Assembly: GCF_009769385.1 (NCBI RefSeq)
Contig: NZ_VKAB01000008.1
Span: 186,001 to 250,000, forward strand
Source: Saccharothrix deserti
GTDB lineage: Bacteria > Actinomycetota > Actinomycetes > Mycobacteriales > Pseudonocardiaceae
Reading direction: 5' to 3'
DNA length: 64,000 nucleotides
Positions 1 through 8,451 of this stretch are shown here, piece by piece (within the stretch, counting starts at the first letter, position 1; every line of letters starts with the position of its first letter). The position numbers and the translations under genes are program-made. The notes below the pieces were generated by a model. The model ran no database searches, had not been told where the DNA came from, and saw only the letters and a program-made list of their open reading frames with translations.

Positions 1-1327
1 GCCCCTCGGTGTCGATGGCGGTGTTCAGGTCGGCCCGGCCGTAGGTGTCGAGCCCGCCGTCCGGCTCCTGCCACTCGCGGCCGACGACCGGGGCGTCCGG
101 CTCGGCCAGCCCGTCCTCCCGCGCCAACGCGGAGACGTGCGCGGTCAGCCGGGTGTCGATCCACTGCCCGGCGGTCGCGGTCACGTACCGCGGGTAGACG
201 GCGAGGCGTTCTCGCAGGTCGAACCCGGCTTCCCGGGTGTGCTCGGCCAACGCGTCCACCTGCGGCCACGGGCGTTCGGGGTTGACGTGGTCCGGCGTCA
301 CCGGCGACACGCCGCCCCAGTCGTCGATGCCCGCGCGCAGCATCAGGCCGAACTCGCCGCCGACCAGGTTCGGCGGCGCCTGCACGCTCGTGGACGACGG
401 CATGACCAGCCGCGCCACCGCGATCGTGGCGGCCAGTTCGTGCAGGTCGGCGTCCGGCATACCGCGCATCGCGGTGTCCGGCTTGGCCCGGAAGTTCTGG
501 ATGATCACTTCCTGGATGTGCCCGTACTGGCGGGCGACACCGCGCATGGCCAGCAGCGACTCGGCGCGTTCGGTGATCGTCTCGCCGATGCCGATCAGGA
601 TCCCGGTGGTGAACGGCACGTTCACCCGGCCCGCGTCGGTGAGCACCCGCAGCCGGACCGCGGGCTCCTTGTCCGGGCTGCCGTAGTGCGCGCCGCCCTT
701 CTCCGACCACAGCCGCTCGGCCGTGGTCTCCAGCATCATCCCCATGCTGGCCGCGACCGGCCGCAGCCGCTGCAACTCCTCCCAGCTCAGCACGCCGGGG
801 TTGAGGTGCGGCAGCAGGCCGGTCTCCTCCAGCACGGCGATCGCACTGGCCCGCACGTAGTCGAGCGTCGAGGAGTAGCCGCGCGCCTCCAGCCACTCGC
901 GCGCCTGCGGCCACCGCTCCTCGGGCCGGTCGCCCAGCGTGAAGAGGGCTTCCTTGCAGCCCTGGGCGGCGGCCTGGCGGGCGATGTCCAGCACCTCGTC
1001 CCGCTCCAGGAACGCGGCGGGCAGCTTGTGCGGGACGGTCGCGAACGTGCAGTAGTGACAGCGGTCCCGGCACAGGCGGGTCAGCGGGATGAACGCGTTG
1101 CGGCTGTAGGTGACGACGCCCGGCCGCCCCTCCGCCAGCAGGTGGGCGTCACGCACCCGGCCCGCGGCCTCCAGCAGCGCGTCCAGGTCGTCACCGCGCG
1201 CGTGCAGCAGCACGGCGGCTTCGGTGACGTCCAGCACGGCGCCGTCTGCGGCACGGCGCAACGCGCGTCGCATCGCCGACGGGCTCGGCGTCGGTTCGGG
1301 CGGGGTGATCGAGATGTCCACGGCCAC
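1..1327 (-). CDS. fbiC: FO synthase FbiC, N-terminal part (runs off left edge)
   Basis: Radical-SAM enzyme making FO, the deazaflavin chromophore of coenzyme F420, from tyrosine and a ribityl-uracil precursor. In actinobacteria FbiC fuses the CofG and CofH enzymes. About 442 N-terminal codons are present, covering the CofG half; the CofH half lies outside the window. The [4Fe-4S] motif CRDRCHYC is visible around residue 85, followed by the family stretches [32 protein letters not shown] and [20 protein letters not shown]. The start is GTG at 1327 or GTG at 1321; both are in frame and neither has a strong ribosome site. Identity is secure from residue-level similarity to mycobacterial FbiC. 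Confidence 0.93.
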   Translation of the reverse strand, partial: MAVDISITPPEPTPSPSAMRRALRRAADGAVLDVTEAAVLLHARGDDLDALLEAAGRVRDAHLLAEGRPGVVTYSRNAFIPLTRLCRDRCHYCTFATVPHKLPAAFLERDEVLDIARQAAAQGCKEALFTLGDRPEERWPQAREWLEARGYSSTLDYVRASAIAVLEETGLLPHLNPGVLSWEELQRLRPVAASMGMMLETTAERLWSEKGGAHYGSPDKEPAVRLRVLTDAGRVNVPFTTGILIGIGETITERAESLLAMRGVARQYGHIQEVIIQNFRAKPDTAMRGMPDADLHELAATIAVARLVMPSSTSVQAPPNLVGGEFGLMLRAGIDDWGGVSPVTPDHVNPERPWPQVDALAEHTREAGFDLRERLAVYPRYVTATAGQWIDTRLTAHVSALAREDGLAEPDAPVVGREWQEPDGGLDTYGRADLNTAIDTEG

Positions 1328-1412
1328 GACAACGACCCTATGTGCCGAAAATTCCTGATCACGCCGGAAGTGATTTCGAGCACTGCGGGCTTTCCGGCTC
1401 ACCGCCGCCGCT

Positions 1413-3101
1413 TCAGCGGACCGGCGCCCTCCCCGCGACGAGGAGTTCGGTGTTGCGGTCGGTCACCGCGCCGACCGCGTTCGGGTCGGCGTGCGGGTCG
1501 TTGAACGCGAACTCGCGGGCCAGTGCGGCGAGGCCGCGCGGCGAGAAGTCGTCGTAGTCGGCCTGGTAGGGCGCGTCACCCTCGACCAGGGTCGTGAACA
1601 GGGACAACGTGCCGTCGCCGTTGTCGGCCAGCTCGATGATCCGGGCGTGCTGCGGGTGGTCGACGTGCGCGGCGGTGTTGATCTCCCAGAACGCCCGGTC
1701 GCCCGTGCCGTGCGCGACGATCCGGTTCTGGTGGGTGTGGCCGTTGACCCAGGCCACCACGTTCGGGAACCGGCCGAGGAGGGTGACCAGCGCGTCGCCG
1801 TCCAGGCGCGGGTCGAGCGGGCGGCGGCGGTCCGGGAGGACGTTGCCCATGGTCCAGCTGGTGTGGTGGCTGAACAGGATGAACAGCTCGTCGGTGACGT
1901 CCTGGCGGTGCTGGAGGCCGAACACGTCGTAGTAGCGGGAGCTGCTGCGCTTCAGCGTCCGTTCCAGCCAGAGGTACTGGTGCAGGCCGATCGAGCCGTC
2001 GGCGAAGCCCGCGGTGGTCGTGGTGTCGAGGCTGACGCCGGTGACGCCGGGTGCGATGCGGAAGGTGTAGAAGACGTCGACGCCGTCGGCGTTGTCCGGG
2101 GTGAAGCCGTGGCCGTGCGGGCCGGGTCCGGTGTGGCGCGGGTCGAGGTGGGCCTGGACGAACTCGGCCGTGCTGAACGGCCGGCGGCGGGCGTCCGGGG
2201 TGACCGTGCGGACCAGCCCGCCCTGGCTGATCACCGTGGCCGCGTCCAGCACGTGGGCCGGGTCCGTCATGGCGCGGGCGACGCGCTGCGCCGCGTCGGC
2301 TTCACTGAAGCCGAAGATCTTGCGGTTCGAGGTGTAGAGGTCGTCGACCAACGGGATGCCGTCGGGCAGCGAGCCGACCACGCTGTCGTCGTGGTTGCCG
2401 AAGGTGCAGTACCAGGGGATGCGCAGGCCGGGGCTGCCGAACGGGCGGATCGCGGCGTCGAGCAGGCCGGGGACCTGCGGGAAGCCCTTGGCCTTGTAGT
2501 CGTCCGGCAGGGTGGAGTGCGGGTTCCAGTAGGCCTTGACGCCGGAGTCCTGCACGCCTTCGTACCGGCTCGGGTCGCCGGTGTTGGCGGTGATCCGGCC
2601 GCCGTTGAGGACGGTGAGGAACCAGTCCAGCTCGACCAGTTCGTGGTTGTCGGTGTTGTCGCCCGTGGTCATCATGAAGTCGATCGGACGGCCGGTGAAC
2701 GGCCCGGTGCGGATGTCGTTCATCTTCTGCACGAGCGCGGTGGACGTGTGCTGGGCCAGCGTCTCGTGCGCCCGGAACGCTCCGGCGCCCAGCAACGGGT
2801 GCGTGTACTCGAAGCGGGCCGGGCTCTGCGTGTCGACCATGTGCATGTCGGTGAACTGGACGAAGCAGGCCAGCGACGTGCGCCGATCAGCCCGCCCCGC
2901 ACCGGGCGTGGCCAGATCCGACCGCACCACCACCGGCCACCCGGGCCCCGCCTGAAGCCTCCGGTACCCCGCGGTGCCCGCCGCTGTCGCCGCGGTGTCC
3001 AAGGTGGTGCCGGTGGTGGCCGCCCAAGCGGGCCCACCCCACACCAACACGGCGCCCGCCGCACCCGCCGCCTGGAAGAAACGCCGCCGGCTGATCCCCA
3101 T
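1413..3101 (-). CDS. Tat-exported TIGR03767-type metallophosphoesterase
   Basis: A 562-residue calcineurin-like phosphoesterase of the actinobacterial TIGR03767 kind; the substrate is unknown. The N-terminus carries a twin-arginine signal (SRRRFFQ followed by a hydrophobic Ala/Gly stretch and an AWA cleavage region), so the enzyme is probably folded and metal-loaded before export. Metal-binding motifs appear in family order: [19 protein letters not shown], a later HH pair and NGHTHQN. The start ATG at 3101 is preferred over an upstream ATG at 3140 because GGGGAG lies six bases before it and because the Tat motif then sits at the extreme N-terminus. It lies downstream of xthA on the same strand with a 144-base gap, so it may have its own promoter. 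Confidence 0.85.
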   Translation of the reverse strand: MGISRRRFFQAAGAAGAVLVWGGPAWAATTGTTLDTAATAAGTAGYRRLQAGPGWPVVVRSDLATPGAGRADRRTSLACFVQFTDMHMVDTQSPARFEYTHPLLGAGAFRAHETLAQHTSTALVQKMNDIRTGPFTGRPIDFMMTTGDNTDNHELVELDWFLTVLNGGRITANTGDPSRYEGVQDSGVKAYWNPHSTLPDDYKAKGFPQVPGLLDAAIRPFGSPGLRIPWYCTFGNHDDSVVGSLPDGIPLVDDLYTSNRKIFGFSEADAAQRVARAMTDPAHVLDAATVISQGGLVRTVTPDARRRPFSTAEFVQAHLDPRHTGPGPHGHGFTPDNADGVDVFYTFRIAPGVTGVSLDTTTTAGFADGSIGLHQYLWLERTLKRSSSRYYDVFGLQHRQDVTDELFILFSHHTSWTMGNVLPDRRRPLDPRLDGDALVTLLGRFPNVVAWVNGHTHQNRIVAHGTGDRAFWEINTAAHVDHPQHARIIELADNGDGTLSLFTTLVEGDAPYQADYDDFSPRGLAALAREFAFNDPHADPNAVGAVTDRNTELLVAGRAPVR

Positions 3102-3245
3102 CGACCGCTCCCCGTGTCTCGGTTGGTGAAAAGTTCTCACGAACCGCGGAGCAGGTCACGAACTCGGGGTGAAGTGCGGCCGAACGAGCGAAGTCGATCG
3201 TCGTGTTGATCGGTTCCGTTGACGGGTAAGGCTTTTCAGTCGCTT

Positions 3246-4043
3246 TCAGTCCCCGTAGACCACGGTCACCGGCGCGTGGTCCGACCAGCGCTCGCCGTAC
3301 GTGGCGGCGCGCTCGACCACGGCGGTCTTCGCGGTCTGGGCCAGACCCCCGGTCGCCACGTGGAGGTCGATCCGCCAGCCGGAGTCGTTGTCGAACGCCT
3401 TGCCCCGGTACGACCACCACGTGTACGGCCCGGTCACGTCGGGGTGCAGCGACCGCACGACATCGACGTACCGCGCCTCACCGAACACCCGGTCCATCCA
3501 CGCCCGCTCCTCGGGCAGGAACCCGGACGACTTCTGGTTCGTCTTCCACGCCTTCAGGTCCTCGGGCCGGTGCGCGATGTTCCAGTCACCGCACACCAGC
3601 ACCTCACGCCCGTCGGCGGCGGCCTTGTCGCGCAGTTCCACCAGGTACGGCAGGAACGCGGCCATGAACCGGTCCTTCTCGTCCTGCCGTGGCGTGCCGA
3701 CGTCACCGCTGGGCAGGTAGAGCGACGCCACCACGACGTCCGCCAACTCGACCTCGACGTACCGACCGGAGTGCTCGAACTCGGCCACCCCGAACCCGAT
3801 CCGGACGGCCTCCGGCGCGACCCGCGTCAGCACCGCGACCCCGTTGCGCCCCTTCACCTCGGAGTACGCGTGCGCCACGTGCCACCCCTCGGGCGACCGC
3901 ACCTCGTCGGACAACTGCCCCGGCTCGGCCCGCACCTCCTGCAGGCACACGACGTCGGCGGACGTGGCGGCGAGCCACTCCAGGTAGCCCTTCTTGGCGG
4001 CCGCACGCAGCCCGTTGACGTTGATCGTCGAGACAGTCAGCAC
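3246..4043 (-). CDS. xthA: Exodeoxyribonuclease III / AP endonuclease
   Basis: A Mg2+-dependent endonuclease/exonuclease/phosphatase-fold enzyme of 265 residues, the usual length for exonuclease III. It cuts DNA at abasic sites and removes blocked 3' ends in base excision repair. Family motifs are present: INVNGLRA near the N-terminus, LQEVRAE with the metal-binding Glu, CGDWNIAH, and the C-terminal SDHAPV with the catalytic Asp-His pair. The start is GTG at 4043. It is the third gene of a short leftward operon with two small genes (9- and 12-base gaps), which suggests co-transcription rather than functional linkage. Confidence 0.93.
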   Translation of the reverse strand: MLTVSTINVNGLRAAAKKGYLEWLAATSADVVCLQEVRAEPGQLSDEVRSPEGWHVAHAYSEVKGRNGVAVLTRVAPEAVRIGFGVAEFEHSGRYVEVELADVVVASLYLPSGDVGTPRQDEKDRFMAAFLPYLVELRDKAAADGREVLVCGDWNIAHRPEDLKAWKTNQKSSGFLPEERAWMDRVFGEARYVDVVRSLHPDVTGPYTWWSYRGKAFDNDSGWRIDLHVATGGLAQTAKTAVVERAATYGERWSDHAPVTVVYGD

Positions 4044-4052
4044 CGGCGCAGC

Positions 4053-4271
4053 CTATCGGCGCTCGGCGACCGCCCAGCCGTACGGGTAATCCGCGCCGCA
4101 CCCGGTGCAGGACGCGTCCAGCCGCAGCATGAGCACCAACGGGCTGCTGCCTTCCGGCGACGGCACCCCGGCCACCTCGTGCCCGTCCACCGAAGAGCGC
4201 AGCCCCGGCCACTCCGGCTCGCACGCGCACGTCACCACGTCACGGCGGAACGACCGCCACAGGAAGAACAT
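4053..4271 (-). CDS. Small Cys-containing protein, 72 aa
   Basis: An unrecognised 72-residue protein between an SH3-like gene and xthA, 9 to 12 bases from each, so probably co-transcribed. It has an N-terminal CAC and a C-terminal CTGCGADYPYGW stretch. The four Cys could form a zinc site, but the spacing (about 40 residues between the pairs) matches no family I know. The start ATG at 4271 has only GGTGG directly before it, so a later start is possible. Coding potential is supported by operon spacing and by the absence of a better overlapping frame. Confidence 0.55.
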   Translation of the reverse strand: MFFLWRSFRRDVVTCACEPEWPGLRSSVDGHEVAGVPSPEGSSPLVLMLRLDASCTGCGADYPYGWAVAERR

Positions 4272-4283
4272 CCACCAATCACA

Positions 4284-4598
4284 TCACGTGCAGTTGCTGT
4301 CCGACGTGGGCGTCACGAACTCGTCCTTCACCCACCGCCCGTCGGAGAGCAACCGGAACCCGTTCTCGACCCGCCGCTCGGCCTCCACCACCGCGTCGCG
4401 GCGCATGGTCGCCACGATCGGCTGGGTGTCGGCGGGCCCGGACCGCACGTTCAGGATGTCGGCGATCACCGTCACCCTGCAGTCGCGGGCGGCCATCTCC
4501 TCCACCCCCAACTTCTTCGCCTCGTTGGTGACGTACATGAACCCGGCCGCCGCCAGCACCCCGACGACAACCAGGCCGCGCGTAGGAATCCCGAACAT
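4284..4598 (-). CDS. Membrane-anchored SH3-like (SH3b) protein
   Basis: A 104-residue protein with one N-terminal hydrophobic segment (LVVVGVLAAAGFMYV) acting as anchor or uncleaved signal, then a bacterial SH3-like domain: DCRVTVIADILNVRSGP is the usual N-terminal signature of SH3b repeats, and the domain ends in a GRWVKDEFV-like strand. Such domains bind cell-wall peptides or proteins outside the membrane. The start ATG at 4598 is favoured over a longer frame because GGGGAGG precedes it at good distance. It is the first gene of the leftward group leading to xthA. The partner or ligand is unknown. Confidence 0.7.
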   Translation of the reverse strand: MFGIPTRGLVVVGVLAAAGFMYVTNEAKKLGVEEMAARDCRVTVIADILNVRSGPADTQPIVATMRRDAVVEAERRVENGFRLLSDGRWVKDEFVTPTSDSNCT

Positions 4599-4761
4599 CA
4601 CGCCTCCCCGGCACCTCTTCTGAAGTGCAGATATAGCGCGCCCGGCGCCGTCGCACACCGGCCCGGACCACAATCCACTCCGCAGGGAAACCGAACGGGT
4701 GAGCCCGCTACCCAGACGGACCCGACCAGACCCGACCGGACCCCGAACGACCCTGGAAACG

Positions 4762-4795
4762 GATCAGGGGACCGCCCGGAAGCGGTCCCCTGATC
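4762..4795 (-). terminator. Terminator hairpin after icd
   Basis: A perfect 14-bp inverted repeat (4762-4775 with 4782-4795) enclosing a six-base loop, 20 bases beyond the icd stop codon on the minus strand. No T-run follows, as is common in high-GC actinobacteria. Confidence 0.75.
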
Positions 4796-4814
4796 AACCT
4801 CGGAAGAGCGGGCC

Positions 4815-6035
4815 TCAGCCGGCCATCTTCTTCTGGAGGTTCTCGTCCAGCGTGCCGAGGAAGTCCTCGGTGGTCAGCCAGTCCTGGTCCGGGCCGACGA
4901 GCACGGCCAGGTCCTTGGTCATCCGGCCGCTCTCGACGGTCTCGACGATGACCTGCTCCAGCGTCTCCGCGAAGCCCGTCACCTCCGGCGTGCCGTCCAG
5001 CTTGCCGCGGTGCTTCAGGCCACCCGTCCACGCGAAGATCGACGCGATCGGGTTGGTGGACGTCGGCTTGCCCGCCTGGTGCTGGCGGTAGTGCCGGGTG
5101 ACGGTGCCGTGCGCGGCCTCGGCCTCGACGGTCTTGCCGTCCGGCGTCATCAGCACCGACGTCATCAGGCCCAGCGAGCCGAAGCCCTGCGCGACCGTGT
5201 CGGACTGCACGTCACCGTCGTAGTTCTTGCACGCCCAGACGTAGCCGCCCTCCCACTTCATCGCGGCGGCCACCATGTCGTCGATCAGGCGGTGCTCGTA
5301 GGTGAGGCCCGCCGCCTCGAACTGCGCCTTGAACTCCTCCTCGAACACCTTCTGGAAGATGTCCTTGAACGCACCGTCGTACGCCTTGAGGATGGTGTTC
5401 TTGGTCGACATGTACACCGGGTAGTTGCGCTGCAACCCGTAGGAGAACGAGGCGCGCGCGAAGTCCTCGATGGACTTGTTGAAGTTGTACATGCCCATCG
5501 CCACGCCGCCGTCGGCGCCGTAGTTGGCGACCACGTGCTTGATCGGCTCGGAGCCGTCCTCGGGCGTGAACGTGATGGTCAGCTGACCCGCGCCGGGGAC
5601 CTTGAAGTTGGTCGCCTTGTACTGGTCGCCGTGGGCGTGACGGCCGATGATGATCGGCTTCGTCCAGCCCGGCACCAGCCGCGGGATGTTCGAGATGATG
5701 ATCGGCTCGCGGAACACCACGCCGCCGAGGATGTTGCGGATCGTGCCGTTCGGCGAGACCCACATCCTCTTCAAGCCGAATTCCTCGACCCGCGCCTCGT
5801 CCGGCGTGATGGTGGCGCACTTCACGCCGACGCCGTGCTTCTTGATGGCGTGCGCGGAGTCGATCGTGACCTGGTCGTCGGTCGCGTCCCGGTGCTCGAT
5901 GCCCAGGTCGTAGTACTCGAGGTTGACGTCCAGGTACGGGTGGATCAGCTTGTCCTTGATGAACTGCCAGATGATCCGGGTCATCTCGTCGCCGTCGAGT
6001 TCGACGACTGTCCCCTGAACCTTGATCTTGCCCAT
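4815..6035 (-). CDS. icd: NADP-dependent isocitrate dehydrogenase
   Basis: A 406-residue homodimeric-type isocitrate dehydrogenase. It oxidatively decarboxylates isocitrate to 2-oxoglutarate in the TCA cycle and supplies NADPH. Recognisable stretches: DEMTRIIW near the N-terminus, SPNGTIRN (substrate Ser/Asn/Arg), [28 protein letters not shown] with metal-binding Asp, and [12 protein letters not shown] in the cofactor region. The start ATG (MGKIKVQG) has GAGAGGAG upstream; the open frame extends further 5' but that part is not coding-like. A strong hairpin follows the gene. Mdh and sucCD are also in this window, so several TCA genes lie close together, though not in one operon. Confidence 0.96.
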   Translation of the reverse strand: MGKIKVQGTVVELDGDEMTRIIWQFIKDKLIHPYLDVNLEYYDLGIEHRDATDDQVTIDSAHAIKKHGVGVKCATITPDEARVEEFGLKRMWVSPNGTIRNILGGVVFREPIIISNIPRLVPGWTKPIIIGRHAHGDQYKATNFKVPGAGQLTITFTPEDGSEPIKHVVANYGADGGVAMGMYNFNKSIEDFARASFSYGLQRNYPVYMSTKNTILKAYDGAFKDIFQKVFEEEFKAQFEAAGLTYEHRLIDDMVAAAMKWEGGYVWACKNYDGDVQSDTVAQGFGSLGLMTSVLMTPDGKTVEAEAAHGTVTRHYRQHQAGKPTSTNPIASIFAWTGGLKHRGKLDGTPEVTGFAETLEQVIVETVESGRMTKDLAVLVGPDQDWLTTEDFLGTLDENLQKKMAG

Positions 6036-6061
6036 ACTCAGGGCGCTCCTCTCGCGACAAT

Positions 6062-6100
6062 GCAAGCAAGACAAGCGTACTGCTATGTCGGGTTGCTTGC
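6062..6100. promoter_or_regulatory. Inverted repeat upstream of icd
   Basis: GCAAGCAA at 6062-6069 and TTGCTTGC at 6093-6100 form a perfect 8-bp inverted repeat separated by 23 bases, starting 26 bases upstream of the icd start codon. The position suits an operator or a leader hairpin in the icd 5' region. The rest of the 283-base gap between icd and the next rightward gene shows nothing I recognise. Confidence 0.35.
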
Positions 6101-6318
6101 GTCCACCTCGGCTGAAAAAGGGAACGGCGTCACACCGGCAGGACGCCGCGGACGGGGTGGCACATGTGTTCTCCCGCCCAATACAACCAGCCGTGCCGCC
6201 GGCCCGCCGCACGGGGAGGACCCCACGGCGACACTCGAACACGCGTTCGCGGGTTGCCACCGCCACCCGCGTCGGTCCGGCTAACCTCACACCCGGACGA
6301 GTGATCGAGGGGGCAGCG

Positions 6319-7125
6319 TTGTCGACGGGTCCGACCCACGCCATGAGCGGTCTGCTGGCCTGGGCCGCGGTGACCGCGATAGCCGAGAGCCACCCCATCG
6401 GCCAGCTCAGCCCGCAGAGCTGGGCGGTCGGCGCGGTGCTCGCCACCGGCGCCGCCCTGCTGCCGGACCTGGACCACCCGTCGTCCACGATCTCGCGCAC
6501 GTTCGGGCCGGTCAGCGCGGGCGCGTCCGCCCTGATCAACACGATCAGCTCGTTCGTCTACCGCACCACCCGCACCCGGAAGGACTCGAACCGGGACGGC
6601 GGCCACCGCGGGCTCACGCACACGCTGGCGTTCGCGCTGGCCGCCGCCCTCGGCACCACGGCCGTGGTCCAGCAGTCGCAGAAGTGGGCGCTGCCGGTGC
6701 TGATGTTCGTGTTCGCGGGCCTGGCCGTGCGCGGGATCATGAACGACTGGTGCCCGCAGAAGGACGCCCTGCTGATCACCGGCGTCTCGGCCGCCATCAC
6801 CGTCGCCTGCGTGGCCTGGACGGCACAGACACCGGCCAGCGCGGCGGCGTGCGGTGTGGCGGTCGGCGTCGGCTGCGTGGCCCACTACCTGGGCGACGCG
6901 ATCACCGAACAGGGCTGTCCGATCCTGTGGCCGATCCCGCTGATGGGCAAGACGTGGTTCCCCGTCGCGCCGCCGAAGATCATGCGGATGAAGACCGGCG
7001 GCAAGGTCGAGATGGCGGTCGTCGGCCCGCTGATCACGATCCTGAGCGTCTGGCTGTCCGCCGCCGCGCTCCAGCACGCCGGCGCGCTGCCGTTCCTCGA
7101 AACTTTCGACCTGCTACCGATCTAG
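6319..7125 (+). CDS. YdjM-like membrane-bound metal-dependent hydrolase family protein
   Basis: A 268-residue integral membrane protein of the YdjM/DUF457 family (putative membrane-bound metal-dependent hydrolases, some LexA-regulated in enterobacteria). Conserved features: an early THAMSG His, [14 protein letters not shown] (Asp-x-Asp-His), and [12 protein letters not shown] with the HRGxTH signature, plus about six hydrophobic segments; HYLGDAIT follows later. The TTG start at 6319 is chosen because GAGGGGG lies seven bases upstream and the product then begins just before the conserved THAMSG; an in-frame GTG at 6301 is the alternative. It is divergent from icd. The reaction is not established for the family. 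Confidence 0.8.
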   Translation: MSTGPTHAMSGLLAWAAVTAIAESHPIGQLSPQSWAVGAVLATGAALLPDLDHPSSTISRTFGPVSAGASALINTISSFVYRTTRTRKDSNRDGGHRGLTHTLAFALAAALGTTAVVQQSQKWALPVLMFVFAGLAVRGIMNDWCPQKDALLITGVSAAITVACVAWTAQTPASAAACGVAVGVGCVAHYLGDAITEQGCPILWPIPLMGKTWFPVAPPKIMRMKTGGKVEMAVVGPLITILSVWLSAAALQHAGALPFLETFDLLPI

Positions 7126-7227
7126 ATTTCAGATGACGGCCATTCGGCGGCTACCACCCCATCACCCGATCGGACTAGCCTCCACGAAATCCCGTCCCGC
7201 GCAGACCCCCGCGTCGAGGAGGACTTC

Positions 7228-7269
7228 GTGCCACACCACACGCACGACAACGTTGTCGAGGCGGCCTGA
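7228..7269 (+). CDS. 13-residue upstream ORF coupled to the next gene
   Basis: A GTG-initiated ORF of 13 codons (product MPHHTHDNVVEAA with Met for GTG) preceded by GAGGAGGA at proper spacing. Its TGA overlaps the ATG of the following gene (TGATG), so ribosomes finishing it could restart there. Three His in the first five residues are notable. It could be a leader peptide or only a coupling device. Confidence 0.45.
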   Translation: MPHHTHDNVVEAA

Positions 7270-7748
7270 TGACCACCTGGCTCGGCCTGAACGCCGGTCA
7301 TGAGGATCCTGTGACCGCCGACACCGTCGCGGTGTCGCTCTACGAGACGCTGCTCTTCCACGCCCAGGTCGTGTGCGTGCACGACGTGGAAGGCGGGCAC
7401 GCGCTGTCGTTCCGGCTCACCGACGAGCCGTCGGAGAACACCGTGTCGACGCTGCTCGAACGCGGCTACGGCGTGGCCGTGCACAACGGCTCCCTGCAAC
7501 GGCTCGCCGGACCCGAATCGCTCACCCGCGGCGCGCTGTGCGCGGCGTTGGCCCACCGCGACCGGCGTGAGGGCCGGGCCCTGCGGTTCCCCGGCCAGCG
7601 CACGCTGCGCGGTCGCTACGGCGTGTCGGACATCATCGCGTTCAGCGCGATCGAAGAGGTCCTGCCGCACGGCATCAAGAGCGTGGACGCGCGCGGCGAC
7701 CTCCAGCCGAGGTTCGTCAACGGTCGCCTGGTGCTGAACTGCGGTTGA
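7269..7748 (+). CDS. Hypothetical protein, 159 aa
   Basis: I do not recognise this family. It is a soluble 159-residue protein with no signal peptide or membrane segment, starting MTTWLGLNAG. It has no Cys apart from scattered single residues, so no obvious metal site. The start overlaps the stop of a 13-codon ORF with a good ribosome site, and no independent ribosome site is evident, so translation is probably coupled. The following gene is on the opposite strand and ends 31 bases away. Confidence 0.65.
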   Translation: MTTWLGLNAGHEDPVTADTVAVSLYETLLFHAQVVCVHDVEGGHALSFRLTDEPSENTVSTLLERGYGVAVHNGSLQRLAGPESLTRGALCAALAHRDRREGRALRFPGQRTLRGRYGVSDIIAFSAIEEVLPHGIKSVDARGDLQPRFVNGRLVLNCG

Positions 7749-7779
7749 CGCTGAACCGCGGTTGACGCCGGGCTGCGGT

Positions 7780-8037
7780 TCAACCCGGGTGCGAGCCGAC
7801 GGTGTCCCTGATCTCCGCCCCGAGGCTGTCCGCGCTGCGCGCGCAGTGCGCGCAGCAGAAGAACCGGCCCTGCACCTCGACGCCGTGGCCGAGGATGCGG
7901 CAGTCGCAGTGCTCGCAGCGCGGGGCCAGGCGTTGGATCGCGCACTCGAAGCTGTCGAACGTGTACACACCACCGCCGACCGTGCGGACCTCGAAGGCCA
8001 TCCAGTAGTCGTTGCCGCAGACGTCGCAAGTCGCCAT
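7780..8037 (-). CDS. Small Cys-rich zinc-binding protein (metallothionein-like annotation)
   Basis: An 85-residue protein dense in Cys/His pairs: CDVCGNDYW near the N-terminus, a central FECAI, CEHCDCRILGHG, then CCAHCARS near the C-terminus. The arrangement resembles treble-clef/MYM-like zinc-binding proteins that databases label prokaryotic metallothionein. A metal-binding role is inferred from the Cys pattern only. The start ATG at 8037 directly precedes the first CxxC; the frame runs open upstream through two tRNA-like sequences but that part is not coding-like. A possible 35-53-residue Cys ORF ends 41 bases upstream on the same strand. Confidence 0.72.
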   Translation of the reverse strand: MATCDVCGNDYWMAFEVRTVGGGVYTFDSFECAIQRLAPRCEHCDCRILGHGVEVQGRFFCCAHCARSADSLGAEIRDTVGSHPG

Positions 8038-8078
8038 GGGCGAAGCCTGCGCCTGCCGGTGGACCCCGGCAACTCGGG

Positions 8079-8186
8079 TTACTCCAGCAGTGCGACGAGT
8101 CGTTCCGGTGCGACCTGGCAGTAGGCGTCCCGGACGACCTCCGCGACCCCCGGGCACAGCTCCCGCAACCGCTCCAGCGATCCCAT
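8079..8186 (-). CDS. Possible small protein of 35-53 aa
   Basis: A short frame ending in TAA at 8079. With ATG at 8186 it encodes 35 residues rich in Leu/Glu/Arg (MGSLERLRELCPGVAEVV at the start). In-frame GTG codons at 8225 and 8240 would add an N-terminal VCGACCG cluster and give 48 or 53 residues. It sits between a tRNA-like sequence and the Cys-rich gene on the same strand. No convincing ribosome site is visible, so it may be leaderless or not real. Confidence 0.33.
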   Translation of the reverse strand: MGSLERLRELCPGVAEVVRDAYCQVAPERLVALLE

Positions 8187-8247
8187 GCCACAGCACGCGC
8201 CGCAGACACGTGCCGCCGCGGACACATGCGCTGCGGACACGCCGAGC

Positions 8248-8320
8248 GGACCAGGCCGGACTCGAACCGGCGTACTCCCCCCACGCAGGAGGGCGCGTCA
8301 ACCACTGCGCTACATGGTCC
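8248..8320 (-). tRNA. tRNA-like sequence 1, possible anticodon GCG (Arg)
   Basis: Read on the minus strand, 73 bases fold into a cloverleaf: a seven-pair acceptor stem with one bulged base, TA at positions 8-9, a D-arm with GCGC and a GG in the loop, an anticodon stem CCCTC/GGGGG with loop CTGCGTG, and a perfect five-pair T-stem with loop TTCGAGT. The predicted anticodon GCG would read Arg CGC codons, unusual for bacteria, which normally use ACG. No CCA is encoded. The acceptor bulge and a D-stem mismatch suggest a divergent or decayed tRNA. Confidence 0.45.
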
Positions 8321-8321
8321 C

Positions 8322-8393
8322 GAGCCGGGCCGGATTCGAACCGGCGTCCTCCCCCCGTGCAGGGGGCGCGACAACCACTGCGCTACCGGGCTC
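8322..8393 (-). tRNA. tRNA-like sequence 2, possible anticodon GCA, likely defective
   Basis: A 72-base relative of the preceding element, one base away and clearly homologous through the D-arm (GTAGCGCAGTGGTTG), the anticodon region and the T-arm (GCCGGTTCGAATCCGGC). It has the same acceptor bulge. It is one base shorter in the anticodon arm, leaving a six-base loop if the stem has five pairs, so U33 is not properly placed. It looks like a tandem copy drifting toward a pseudo-tRNA. Confidence 0.38.
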
Positions 8394-8451
8394 TTGCCCC
8401 AACACTAACCATGACCACGGGCCCGTCGACAGTGCCGCTAAGGTCTGCCGC

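Noticed and set aside
4815..6542. N-terminal extension of icd to 6542
   Set aside because: The extra 169 codons have no similarity to the family and pass through the divergent promoter region; the ribosome site points to the start at 6035.
8185..8451. Rightward ORF upstream of the J-domain gene
   Set aside because: Its peptide contains the DSNRR-type stretches made when a tRNA is translated on the wrong strand; the region is the tRNA-like pair on the minus strand.
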